Shown here one piece after another: positions 51,729 to 59,655 of a DNA stretch of 64,000 bases; the first letter of the stretch is position 1; every line of letters starts with the position of its first letter. A program made the translations under genes and the position numbers. The notes beneath the pieces are model-generated. The model saw nothing but the letters and a program-made list of their open reading frames with translations. It made no database searches and had not been told where the DNA came from. Source of the stretch: Neorhodopirellula lusitana (lineage in GTDB: Bacteria > Planctomycetota > Planctomycetia > Pirellulales > Pirellulaceae); the NCBI RefSeq assembly GCF_900182915.1, contig NZ_FXUG01000016.1, positions 1 through 64,000 on the forward strand, given 5' to 3'.

Positions 51729-52397
51729 CTAGTAGTTTTCGGCTTCCTGGGGTGCGTCGGCGACCACTTGTTCCAGCCCGACTCCGTCGCCCCGGTCGGG
51801 CGATAGTCGGTACACCTTGTCGGCGTGCCGGATGAAATGGGTGACGTCGTGGTGGCTGATCATCAAGACCTGAAACCCCAGTTCCGTGCCCGCTCGCTGG
51901 ACAATTTGAGTCAGCTTGGGGACCAGGTCGGGGTGCAGCCAGCAATCTTGCTCGTCCAAAACCAGGAAGCGGCGATGGCGGCGTTCGTCGAGCGTGGCGA
52001 TCGCCAGCATTCGCAAGCCGACCGAGACCACGTTGGCGACCGAACCGCCTTGCCCCTTCATAATATCTTCGGGGTTGCCATCCCGTTCGATCAGGAACTC
52101 GACACTGGCGGCGTCGCGTTTGAAGGTGCAGTTCGTTTTGAAGACGATGGGTTGTTCGAGCACTTCTTGCAGTGCCTTGGTCATCGTGTTTTCGATCAAG
52201 GTCAGTTGACGCTTGAAGATATCGTTGCCGAGCTGTTCGAGCGCCGCGGTGACGGAGTCAGCGATCTCCAGGAAGCCATTGACGCTGGCGAGCTTGGCTT
52301 GCAGGTCGGCTTGCTGAACGGTTAGCTCGTCACGTTTACCCTCAATTCGATTGAGGCGTTTGCGTAGCGATTCGAGATCCTGGGTCGTTTCAGTCAT
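51729..52397 (-). CDS. Half-ABC (RecF/SMC-type) ATPase lacking Walker A
   Basis: The 222-residue protein is the C-terminal half of an SMC/RecF-type ATPase head: an N-terminal coiled coil (residues 5-40), the ABC signature-like GQGGSVANVVSVGLRM (115-130), Walker B FLVLDE (144-149) with DCWLHPDLV (D-loop area), and the H-loop LMISHHD (H182). The N-terminal half with Walker A is missing, and none is encoded in the upstream gene. To hydrolyse ATP it would need a partner that supplies a Walker A. It follows a coiled-coil gene by 5 bases. I cannot name the complex; DNA repair or chromosome handling is a family-level guess. Confidence 0.85.
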   Translation of the reverse strand: MTETTQDLESLRKRLNRIEGKRDELTVQQADLQAKLASVNGFLEIADSVTAALEQLGNDIFKRQLTLIENTMTKALQEVLEQPIVFKTNCTFKRDAASVEFLIERDGNPEDIMKGQGGSVANVVSVGLRMLAIATLDERRHRRFLVLDEQDCWLHPDLVPKLTQIVQRAGTELGFQVLMISHHDVTHFIRHADKVYRLSPDRGDGVGLEQVVADAPQEAENY

Positions 52398-52402
52398 TAG
52401 GT

Positions 52403-52735
52403 TCAGGAGTCGCTATCGAACAGTGTGTCGGTTTCGGCTGTCGCGGGCGTGGCTTTGCCGGACTCCACCTTTTCCAGGTCTTGGCTGATCTGGTCGAGCA
52501 AGGCTTGGTAGTCGCTGCGTTGCTTTTCGTTTTCAGCTTCCATCTCTTCGAGCTTCTTGGTCAGTTCGTCGATATCGCTGGTGCCGAACTCCGCTTCCGA
52601 TTCTTCTTGAAGTTTCTTGAGCTGCTTCTCGGCTTCTTCCAGCTGAGTTTGCGCCTGAATCTTGCGTTCATTCAGCTGCTCATATTCAGACTTGAGTTGT
52701 TCAATCGAGCGGGCGGGTGTCGGTTGCGTTGCCAT
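52403..52735 (-). CDS. Small coiled-coil protein, partner of the half-ABC ATPase
   Basis: This 110-residue protein is almost entirely predicted coiled coil (SIEQLKSEYEQLNERKIQAQ, then TQLEEAEKQLKKLQEESEAE and ELTKKLEEMEAENEKQRSDY), with short flexible ends. The heptad pattern is strong. It has no enzyme motif. It sits 5 bases upstream of the half-ABC ATPase and is surely co-transcribed; the pair looks like the arm and half head of an SMC-like protein split into separate genes. Confidence 0.8.
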   Translation of the reverse strand: MATQPTPARSIEQLKSEYEQLNERKIQAQTQLEEAEKQLKKLQEESEAEFGTSDIDELTKKLEEMEAENEKQRSDYQALLDQISQDLEKVESGKATPATAETDTLFDSDS

Positions 52736-53390
52736 CAGTTCGGTTGACCTGTCAGGAAATTGGCGGACGAAAGAGAATGAAGTGAGGGTGACAATGATTC
52801 TCTGTTGCGGACCATTGTGTTGGGAGTCGCGGGATTTGTCGATCCACTGTCGGTTCGTTGCCGGCCCAATTGAGTTGCCGTGGTTGCTGGGGGTCTAGCA
52901 GCCGGTGGGATCTCGCATAGCAAAATAGCAGAGACGATCCGTCATGCGGTCCGCCAGCCAAAATCCTTGCGTTCTCAAACGCTTTTAGCCGAACGTCACA
53001 GGTCTGTGCCTACTGCAATCGAAAATCAGCAGGCGGCTAGGTGGTTGGGCTCCGGTGGCTGGGCTTTTGCGGTCGTGCTTCGGTGGCTGGACTCCAGGAG
53101 ACGTAGGGCCTTCGCACGGAAGCGGCGTGGCAAACGCGTGATTTGAAGTCAGGGTGCGTCTCGTGGAAATCGTCTCAAGCGAAAGTTGCAGTTTGATGCC
53201 AGGGGGGGCGGATTTGTCGTCCCCTCTTGCAGCGGCGAATACGTGCAAACTGACGGGGAAGTCTATCAACGGCTGTGGATCTCTGGCTAGTTTAGCCGCG
53301 GGGCAACGAATTTATCCGTGGGGCAGCGAGTTTATCCGCGAGGACAACGAAGCGGAGGTTATTGGTCGGCGGAAGAATTGGTGGGTCGTG
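52736..53390. repeat. Gene-free region with 20-bp tandem repeats
   Basis: About 655 bases with no credible gene. Three 20-bp units (tttagccgcggggcaacgaa, tttatccgtggggcagcgag, tttatccgcgaggacaacga) run head to tail at 53291-53350. Palindromic words ggtggctgggc/ggtggctggactcc occur at about 53040-53100. The open frame that spans the repeat is likely not translated; the gene's own start is at 53391. Confidence 0.7.
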
Positions 53391-54374
53391 ATGAATCCTG
53401 GATGTCGAATTTTTTTATGCTGCTTGGCCGCTTCAAGCGGTTGTTGGCCGTCGTGGGCCACTCCGGCGTCAGCCGCCGTGTTTTCGAACTTCTCCGAGGC
53501 ACGGCACAATCGGTTCCTCGACGATGGCACAATCAATCCAAACTATGTGTTGGACCATGGTCGGATCACCGGGGTGGCGGTGGAGGGAGTCGTGCTGATT
53601 TCGCCACAACACTATTTAACTTCTAGTTTTTCCGAGGTCATCGACCCGACTTTTGTGACCGCCGATGGCACTCGGCGTACTTACACGGCTAACGTCTCGT
53701 CCAAGCTGGTTTTGAAAACCACTTTGCAAAACGATTTTGATCCGGGCGATGGCACGACTCTGCTAGCCGGCAGCGTGCATGATAGTGATCTGGTTTTGGT
53801 GACCCTCGACCATGCTATTTCGGCGGCGGATGGAATCTCACCGATGGCGTTGCTGAGTGGTGACTACTACGACATGTTGGGGCGAACCATGATCGTGCAG
53901 GGTCAGAACTCACAAGCGGGATCGGACACGATCGACTACATCCAAACGATTAAGCTGAACCCTGTCGTGGAAAACGGAGCTGACGGCGAACTGATCACCG
54001 TATTTCCAGGAGCGATTACGGAATCTTTCGTTTATCGTTGGGATGAATTGGCGGGTGGTGGTTCGAATGACGAGATCAGGTTGGAAGAGGGCGATTCTGG
54101 CATTGGTTCCCTTGTCGATCTAGGTGACAAGTACGCCGTGACAGGGGCCAACATGGGCGTCGGCACTTTCGGTTCCAGCGTCTTCAACTTCAACTCCTTC
54201 GTCACTCCGTATTTAGACCAGATCGAGGCCCAAGTGAACGCGGACGGTTTTGCCATCACTACGATGGCCGTCGCCGTTCCTGAACCCGCAACGCCGTTGG
54301 TGTTGGTGGTGCTTGTCGGACTCGCGTGGCAAACGAACCGGCGCCGAACTCGACGGCAGCTAGGTTCCCAATAA
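53391..54374 (+). CDS. Trypsin-like serine protease with PEP-CTERM anchor
   Basis: From the ATG at 53391 the product is 327 residues with a signal peptide (MNPGCRIFLCCLAASSGCWP, cleavage near ASA). The core follows a trypsin fold: VVLISPQHYLTS with H74, VHDSDLVLVTLDHAI with D133, and LEEGDSGIGSLVDLG with S236 (GDSG). The C-terminus is a PEP-CTERM sorting motif, AVPEPATPLVLVVLVG followed by a basic TNRRRTRR, which anchors or sorts exported proteins in planctomycetes. The canonical TAAHC and GDSGGP are altered, so protease activity is inferred and not certain. It is alone. Confidence 0.75.
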   Translation: MNPGCRIFLCCLAASSGCWPSWATPASAAVFSNFSEARHNRFLDDGTINPNYVLDHGRITGVAVEGVVLISPQHYLTSSFSEVIDPTFVTADGTRRTYTANVSSKLVLKTTLQNDFDPGDGTTLLAGSVHDSDLVLVTLDHAISAADGISPMALLSGDYYDMLGRTMIVQGQNSQAGSDTIDYIQTIKLNPVVENGADGELITVFPGAITESFVYRWDELAGGGSNDEIRLEEGDSGIGSLVDLGDKYAVTGANMGVGTFGSSVFNFNSFVTPYLDQIEAQVNADGFAITTMAVAVPEPATPLVLVVLVGLAWQTNRRRTRRQLGSQ

Positions 54375-54460
54375 ACTTAGATTGGATGTTCGCGGCCGTG
54401 TGGCACTGGGTAGTGTGCAGCTGACGATCGAAATAACTGCGGTGCGAAGTCCGCTGAGGG

Positions 54461-55120
54461 TTAGGTTTGGATTGGTGTGTCGATCCATTTGGCGAGTTCG
54501 GTGGCGTTGGTGTCGGTTGAGTCATCGGGGTGGATGGTGTTCAGGATAATCCGGTCGATGGTGAGACCGCTGGCTTGGGCGGCTCGTGTGGTGGCGATGA
54601 TTTCGTGTTGGACGCCCAGTCGGTTGGCGGCTACCAGGATGACCTCGATGGGGTGAAGCGATTTCGCCTTTAAAATGAAGTCGATGTTTAACCAGGTGTC
54701 GCTGATCGGGCTGAAAAGGCCGCCGGCTCCCTCGATGATCAGCGTGTCGAACGCCTGGCTTGGGACCTCGTGAGGCTGGAATGCATCGTGAGGCTGGAAC
54801 GCATCGAGCCCTTTCAGCAGGAGTTCTTCATCGATGCAGCACCCTTCGGCGGCGGCGGCTTCGGGCGGCGCCAGCGGGGCTGCGAATTTCTGAGGACAGA
54901 CGGTTTCGAGGGTTAGCGGCTGGCCTGCGGCTTGCCACAATTGGACGGCGTCTTCGGCCACCAGTCTGCCCTCGCCATCTCGCTGGCAACCGCTGGCGAC
55001 CGGCTTGTAGACGCCGACGCGTTGCCCGCTTTGTTGGCACGTTCTCGCCAGTGCTGCGGCGTAGTATGTTTTGCCGACTTCGGTTCCCGTTCCGGTTACA
55101 AATATCCAGTTCATTGCCAT
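54461..55120 (-). CDS. bioD: Dethiobiotin synthetase
   Basis: The 219-residue enzyme forms dethiobiotin from 7,8-diaminononanoate, CO2 and ATP in biotin synthesis. The P-loop is GTGTEVGKT (residues 10-18), followed by VYKPVASGC (substrate) and the IIEGAGGLFSPISD motif of BioD. A Phe-Gln-Pro-His repeat (DAFQPHDAFQPHEVPSQAF) is an insertion in the middle. An alternative ATG lies two codons in (55114). Other bio genes are not in the window. The start codon shares bases with that of the divergent amidase gene. Confidence 0.95.
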   Translation of the reverse strand: MAMNWIFVTGTGTEVGKTYYAAALARTCQQSGQRVGVYKPVASGCQRDGEGRLVAEDAVQLWQAAGQPLTLETVCPQKFAAPLAPPEAAAAEGCCIDEELLLKGLDAFQPHDAFQPHEVPSQAFDTLIIEGAGGLFSPISDTWLNIDFILKAKSLHPIEVILVAANRLGVQHEIIATTRAAQASGLTIDRIILNTIHPDDSTDTNATELAKWIDTPIQT

Positions 55121-56060
55121 GACATTATCTCAGAAGACTTCCAGCGGTACTGTTTCCAGCGGATCGGTGCGATTGTCGCTCGTGCAAATGCGAGACGCGG
55201 GCTCGAAAGACAAGAGTATTGAAGCGGCGACCCAATGGATCGAGGAGGCTGCCGCCGGTGGCAGCCAAGTGATTTGTTTGCAGGAGTTGTTTGCGACCTG
55301 TTATCCGTGCCAGGCCGAAGACCACGCGATGTTCGATTTGGCCGAATCCATCCCCGGGCCAACCACCGAAGCTTTGTCACAGGTTGCCAAGCGATTGGAA
55401 GTGGTGATTGTGGCACCGATGTTTGAACGACGCGCCCCCGGCGTGTACCACAACACGGTCGCCGTCATCGATGCAGACGGTTCGATCGCCGGCGTGTACC
55501 GAAAGATGCACATTCCCGACGACCCGTTGTACTATGAAAAGTTCTACTTCACACCCGGCGACGCTGCCCGCCGCGGTGAAGGCATCGGGGAAGACAGGCC
55601 CAATGGCTTCAACGTGATCCAGACGCGGTACGCCAAACTTGGTGTTGGGATCTGTTGGGACCAATGGTATCCAGAAGCGGCACGTTTGTTCGCATTGGCT
55701 GGTGCGGAAATCTTGTTGTACCCCACTGCGATCGGCTGGATCGATGAAGAAAAGGAAGAGTTTGGCGCGGGGCAACTCGATGCTTGGATGACCAGCATTC
55801 GAGCTCACGCGATCGCCAACGGCATCTTTGTCGGTGCACCCAACCGCGTTGGTTCAGAAGGCAGCGTGGAGTTCTGGGGGAACTCGTTCATCGTTTCACC
55901 GCGAGGAGAAATTATGCAGCGAGCCGACGACCACACCGACCAAGTCCTGACGGCGGATTGCCCACTGTATGAAATGGATGTCGTGCGAACCCATTGGCCG
56001 TTCCTCCGCGATCGCCGTGTCGATGCGTATGGCGATCTGACGAAACGCTGGATTGATTGA
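55119..56060 (+). CDS. aguB: Carbon-nitrogen hydrolase, N-carbamoylputrescine amidase type
   Basis: From the ATG at 55119 the product is 313 residues. The nitrilase-superfamily triad is present: E56 (CLQELFATCY), K129 (YRKMHIPDD) and C179 (VGICWDQWYPE). The segment PLYYEKFYFTPGD and FWGNSFIVSPRGEI match N-carbamoylputrescine amidase, the last step of the agmatine route to putrescine. The enzyme hydrolyses N-carbamoylputrescine to putrescine, CO2 and ammonia. An agmatine deiminase (aguA) is not beside it. The starts of this gene and bioD overlap in CATG. Confidence 0.9.
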   Translation: MTLSQKTSSGTVSSGSVRLSLVQMRDAGSKDKSIEAATQWIEEAAAGGSQVICLQELFATCYPCQAEDHAMFDLAESIPGPTTEALSQVAKRLEVVIVAPMFERRAPGVYHNTVAVIDADGSIAGVYRKMHIPDDPLYYEKFYFTPGDAARRGEGIGEDRPNGFNVIQTRYAKLGVGICWDQWYPEAARLFALAGAEILLYPTAIGWIDEEKEEFGAGQLDAWMTSIRAHAIANGIFVGAPNRVGSEGSVEFWGNSFIVSPRGEIMQRADDHTDQVLTADCPLYEMDVVRTHWPFLRDRRVDAYGDLTKRWID

Positions 56061-56160
56061 GACGCCCGGTGATGAATGGGAACGGACTCAAGCAAGGTGT
56101 CTCGACGTCGATTGGCTGATTCGTTGGACGCGTAACGCTAGTTGAGGACGCTCTTCTGTC

Positions 56161-56225
56161 TGACAGGATTTACATGATGGACATGATTTTGTAGATCGTG
56201 TGCATCCGGTTGATCCTGTCTTGGA
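56161..56225. repeat. gacaggatttacatgatgga dispersed motif
   Basis: The sequence gacaggatttacatgatgg followed by acatgattttgtagatcgtg and gatcctgtctt is a pair of related 12-base motifs of the atcctgt/gacaggat kind. A similar pair lies near 3948-3975 (gatcctgtaaatcatgttga). It is non-coding, downstream of the amidase gene. Confidence 0.6.
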
Positions 56226-56245
56226 AAGCGAGGCGTGTCGGCTTT

Positions 56246-59200
56246 TTAAATGCCGTTTTCTAGCATATCACTGAAGTCCAGTTCGCGGTCTGGATCCAGT
56301 TGGCGATTGAGATCGAGGTCCAATTCGCTGTTCAGTTCCATTTCACTGTCCAGGTCCGCATCACGCTGGTAGATGACTTCAGGAGCGGGCAGCGGGTTGG
56401 GACTTGGCAGCGTGTCGACGCTTGGTAAGGGTTGCGGTTGCGGAATCGCTTCGGCCTCATAGATCATCTCCATTTCATTGAACGTGTTGCCTAGGTTGGG
56501 CGACGCGATCGGATGGATTGATCCAGCGGCGTGGAACGGGTCGGTTCCGTAGATCGCTTCGACCGGTTGCAACTTTTGTGTGATACCACATTCCTTGGGT
56601 TGGCACAGACTGTCGCCGCCGATGAATTCGCCGCAGTCAATCATGCCTCCCTCCATCGTGCCGACCAATCGCAACATCGCGTCGGGCTGGATTGGACCGG
56701 GATCGATCCACAAGCCTTCCGGTGTCAGTTCCATGGTGCCCAGGTCGAGATCGAGGCCGCGGCGGACAACTTCAAAGTTGACGAAGATGTTCAACAATCC
56801 GTTTTGCGAGTCGAGCAGGTCGCTCAACGCGGAAATCGTATCGCGAGCCGCCGTCGGTCCGCTGCTGAGTCCGCGAGCGTCGCGGAAGGATCGAATGTCT
56901 TCGTTCAATTCCAATTGGCTGGCGGCGATGCGAACGGATTGGCGTCCCAGTTCAAAGTTGACTCGGTTGGCTTGCAACTGGCGAATGCTGGCTCGCAGTG
57001 TTTGCCAAATGTCATCTTCAAAGCTGTAGTAGGACCGCTTCGCTTGTTCGTACTCGATCAAGCCTTGGCGATACGTGTTGCGTTCTTGCAAGCGGGTGAT
57101 GGGGGCGTCCCAACGCAATCCCAGTCGCAGTGACGTGGTGTTGTCCGATGAAAGGCTGGTGACCGCCGATCGATCCAGTCCACCGGAAAACTGGATGTCG
57201 AGGTTGCTTTCCAGGTCGTCAGCGAAGAACTCGATCCGGCGATACGTGTCGACCAATGCGGCCCGAGCGTTGGCCCAGTCGCGACGGTTCACGCGAGCGA
57301 TTTGTAACGCTTCGGTGGGTTCAATTTCGACTTCAGGAAGCACAAGTGATTCAACCCGAGCACGAGCTTGGATCAGCTGCAGGGCCAGCACATCGTCGCC
57401 CAGTTCAGCTAGCAAGTCCTGGCTGGCGAGGATGATTTCGAGACGGATCTTCTCTGCAATTTTGACTCGATCTTCGGTGCCGGGACCCGACGCCAAGAAC
57501 TTTTCAATCCGATCGTTCAGCTGGTCCACGCTGGTTTGGTAGTCGGTCAAGCGAACGCCGATTTCCTCAAATTGCTCGCCGAGCTTTTCACCCAGTTCCA
57601 GAACCGGTTCGAGGTCGAAGATGGATTCGTCGACGGTTTCGATTCCCAGCAGCGAGCAGACCGCTTCTTGTTCGTTGCGATACAACGCGAGCAGCGATTT
57701 GGTTTGTGCCTTGCGTTCAGGGATTTGTTCTTCCAGCGTTTTCAAGTCCTTGGCCACGCGGGTCAGGTCATCACCAATCACATCGCGGGTGAAGCGTGAT
57801 AGTGGCCCAATGGATTGGCGAAGCTGTTCGATTAACTCACGAGTCGGATCGTCCCAGGCCAGCTTGGATCGCGGCAGTCCGGTCGCGACATCGAGATCGG
57901 TTTGGGTCAGTTCGAGCAACTGCACGTTCAGTTCGCCAACGGCAACCCGTACCTGAGTGAGCTCTTCACGACGGCTGCGTAGTTTGCGGTCGATCAGCTC
58001 GAAACGTTCGAGTGCGGGGTCTCTGATTTCAACGCACAGGTACGGTGGCAAACCGAGGTCACGAAGGAACGAGTCGACGCTGCTTTGGAATGCGACGCGG
58101 CGCGTGACGAGTTGGCTTTGTGAATTCAGCATGGCCGATCGAGCTTGGGCGATCTGCAGTCGTTGCCGAATGATGGCTTCGGGGTCGTCCGGAATCGTGG
58201 TCAACAGCTCGACGAGGGTGTTTTCCAGGATGACTAGGTTTTCACCCAACCGAGCAATGTTCTCTTCGAGGTTGCGGATTTGCAGTTGGTCTTGAAGCAG
58301 TCCAAAGTAGCCACCGGCCTGGGGCACACTGCCGCCACCAACGCTCGCGAAGCCGGAGTCGAATCCGTTGAAGGCACCGGTATTGGCGGAGAACGTACCG
58401 CCGGTGCGGCTGACGCTGGCGTCGGTATTTCGTCCGGTGACAATGTTCAGATAGAAGCCGCGGCGGAATCGTTCGAAGTTGCGAACGTTGGCCAGCAGGC
58501 GACGTTCGGACAGGGTCAGCAATTCCATCACCCGGTCACGGCCGGCACCACGCAATAGCGGTTGCACGAGAGTGAAGTCCAGCAGGGTGGAGGCGGTGGT
58601 GGTGTCCGGGCCGCTCAGGTTCCATACGATGCTGTTGGCGAAATTGACGAGCAGGTCGGTTCCGGTGGCGAATCGTTTCTCGAGGCTCGCGTCCGTGCCG
58701 ATGACGGGGATCGAGCTGCTATCGGGATCGGTGCCCGAGCGGGTGTGTGAGGTTGAGTAGGCGGATCCTGATCCGGCGAAGAACTGGGTGTCGAACTGGA
58801 ACCGCTGGCTCGTCACGTCCAACGCCGACAGGTACAGCTGTTCGATTTGACGCTGATAGTCGGGTGAATGCAGCAGGGCGATGCGAACGGCACTTTCCGA
58901 ATTCAGGACCAGCACGCCGTCTTCGTTCAGCGGCAGGAACTGCCACCAATCCGGATTCTCGGCGGTGTTGGTCAGACCCGCGGCCTCCCACATTGGGTAG
59001 CCTGGCCGGCCATCCACGCACTGCATGTACCGGTTCGAAGCCGGGTCATCCAGCGGCATGGGCTGGAAATCAGGATCGAATGGGTTGTACATCCGGCTGC
59101 GTCGGTCCACGTCAATCAGCAGCGGGACATTCGGCGGGCGAGCGACGTGAGACGCTTTTTGGGCCATCAACGAGTGAGCTTCCGCGTCCGCCTGGACCCG

Positions 59201-59299
59201 GTAATGCTTGCGGGAACACCCTGCGAAAAGGCAGAATGTCGGAATTGCGAGTACCGCGATCGTCAGCAAGCCCGGAAGGCTGGATCGGTTGCGACTCAT
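56246..59299 (-). CDS. Very large TolC-like outer-membrane lipoprotein
   Basis: The 1017-residue protein has a lipobox (FCLFAGC at about residues 22-28) and the outer-membrane efflux repeat pattern in two parts: an early IALLHSPDYQRQIEQLYLSA with LDVTSQRFQFDTQFF, a long alpha-helical middle with DPEAIIRQRLQIAQARSAML and ELTQVRVAVGELNVQLLELT, and a late RINRRDWANARAALVD-like segment with DIQFSGGLDRSAVTSLSSDN and LGLRWDAPITRL. Length is twice that of TolC (~470). A Pro/Glu tail (ELNSELDLDLNRQLDPDREL) closes it. No permease is adjacent, so its partner is unknown. Confidence 0.85.
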   Translation of the reverse strand: MSRNRSSLPGLLTIAVLAIPTFCLFAGCSRKHYRVQADAEAHSLMAQKASHVARPPNVPLLIDVDRRSRMYNPFDPDFQPMPLDDPASNRYMQCVDGRPGYPMWEAAGLTNTAENPDWWQFLPLNEDGVLVLNSESAVRIALLHSPDYQRQIEQLYLSALDVTSQRFQFDTQFFAGSGSAYSTSHTRSGTDPDSSSIPVIGTDASLEKRFATGTDLLVNFANSIVWNLSGPDTTTASTLLDFTLVQPLLRGAGRDRVMELLTLSERRLLANVRNFERFRRGFYLNIVTGRNTDASVSRTGGTFSANTGAFNGFDSGFASVGGGSVPQAGGYFGLLQDQLQIRNLEENIARLGENLVILENTLVELLTTIPDDPEAIIRQRLQIAQARSAMLNSQSQLVTRRVAFQSSVDSFLRDLGLPPYLCVEIRDPALERFELIDRKLRSRREELTQVRVAVGELNVQLLELTQTDLDVATGLPRSKLAWDDPTRELIEQLRQSIGPLSRFTRDVIGDDLTRVAKDLKTLEEQIPERKAQTKSLLALYRNEQEAVCSLLGIETVDESIFDLEPVLELGEKLGEQFEEIGVRLTDYQTSVDQLNDRIEKFLASGPGTEDRVKIAEKIRLEIILASQDLLAELGDDVLALQLIQARARVESLVLPEVEIEPTEALQIARVNRRDWANARAALVDTYRRIEFFADDLESNLDIQFSGGLDRSAVTSLSSDNTTSLRLGLRWDAPITRLQERNTYRQGLIEYEQAKRSYYSFEDDIWQTLRASIRQLQANRVNFELGRQSVRIAASQLELNEDIRSFRDARGLSSGPTAARDTISALSDLLDSQNGLLNIFVNFEVVRRGLDLDLGTMELTPEGLWIDPGPIQPDAMLRLVGTMEGGMIDCGEFIGGDSLCQPKECGITQKLQPVEAIYGTDPFHAAGSIHPIASPNLGNTFNEMEMIYEAEAIPQPQPLPSVDTLPSPNPLPAPEVIYQRDADLDSEMELNSELDLDLNRQLDPDRELDFSDMLENGI

Positions 59300-59655
59300 G
59301 AAACACTCGGAAATGCGGCTCGGAAATGGAGTAACGGTGTTCTCATTCGGTCGATCCGATCGATCGGCTTGACCGCACCATCGCTCAAAACCCGCACGAC
59401 CTGCTCAAGGGTGGGGGTATCGACCGGGTTGTACGTTTCCTGCTAATTAGCTGGGGTTTTGGGGTGTTTCGGATTAGGTAAGCTGAGCGTCTTGTGGGGC
59501 CGCAGCGACCCTCAACGGTCCCGCAAACCAAAAACTTGCCGGAAATCATCCAAGCGGCCCGGAAGATCGATTAAAATTCAACGTTCGAGATTATTGTCGG
59601 GCTGTCCCGATTCTCGATCGTCGCTATTTCCTGCATCTCTATTCGCCCTTAGTCC
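59300..59655. other. Divergent intergenic region
   Basis: Around 355 bases between the TolC-like gene (minus) and the next plus-strand gene. Likely promoters for both lie here, but none was assigned. No repeats stand out. Confidence 0.4.
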
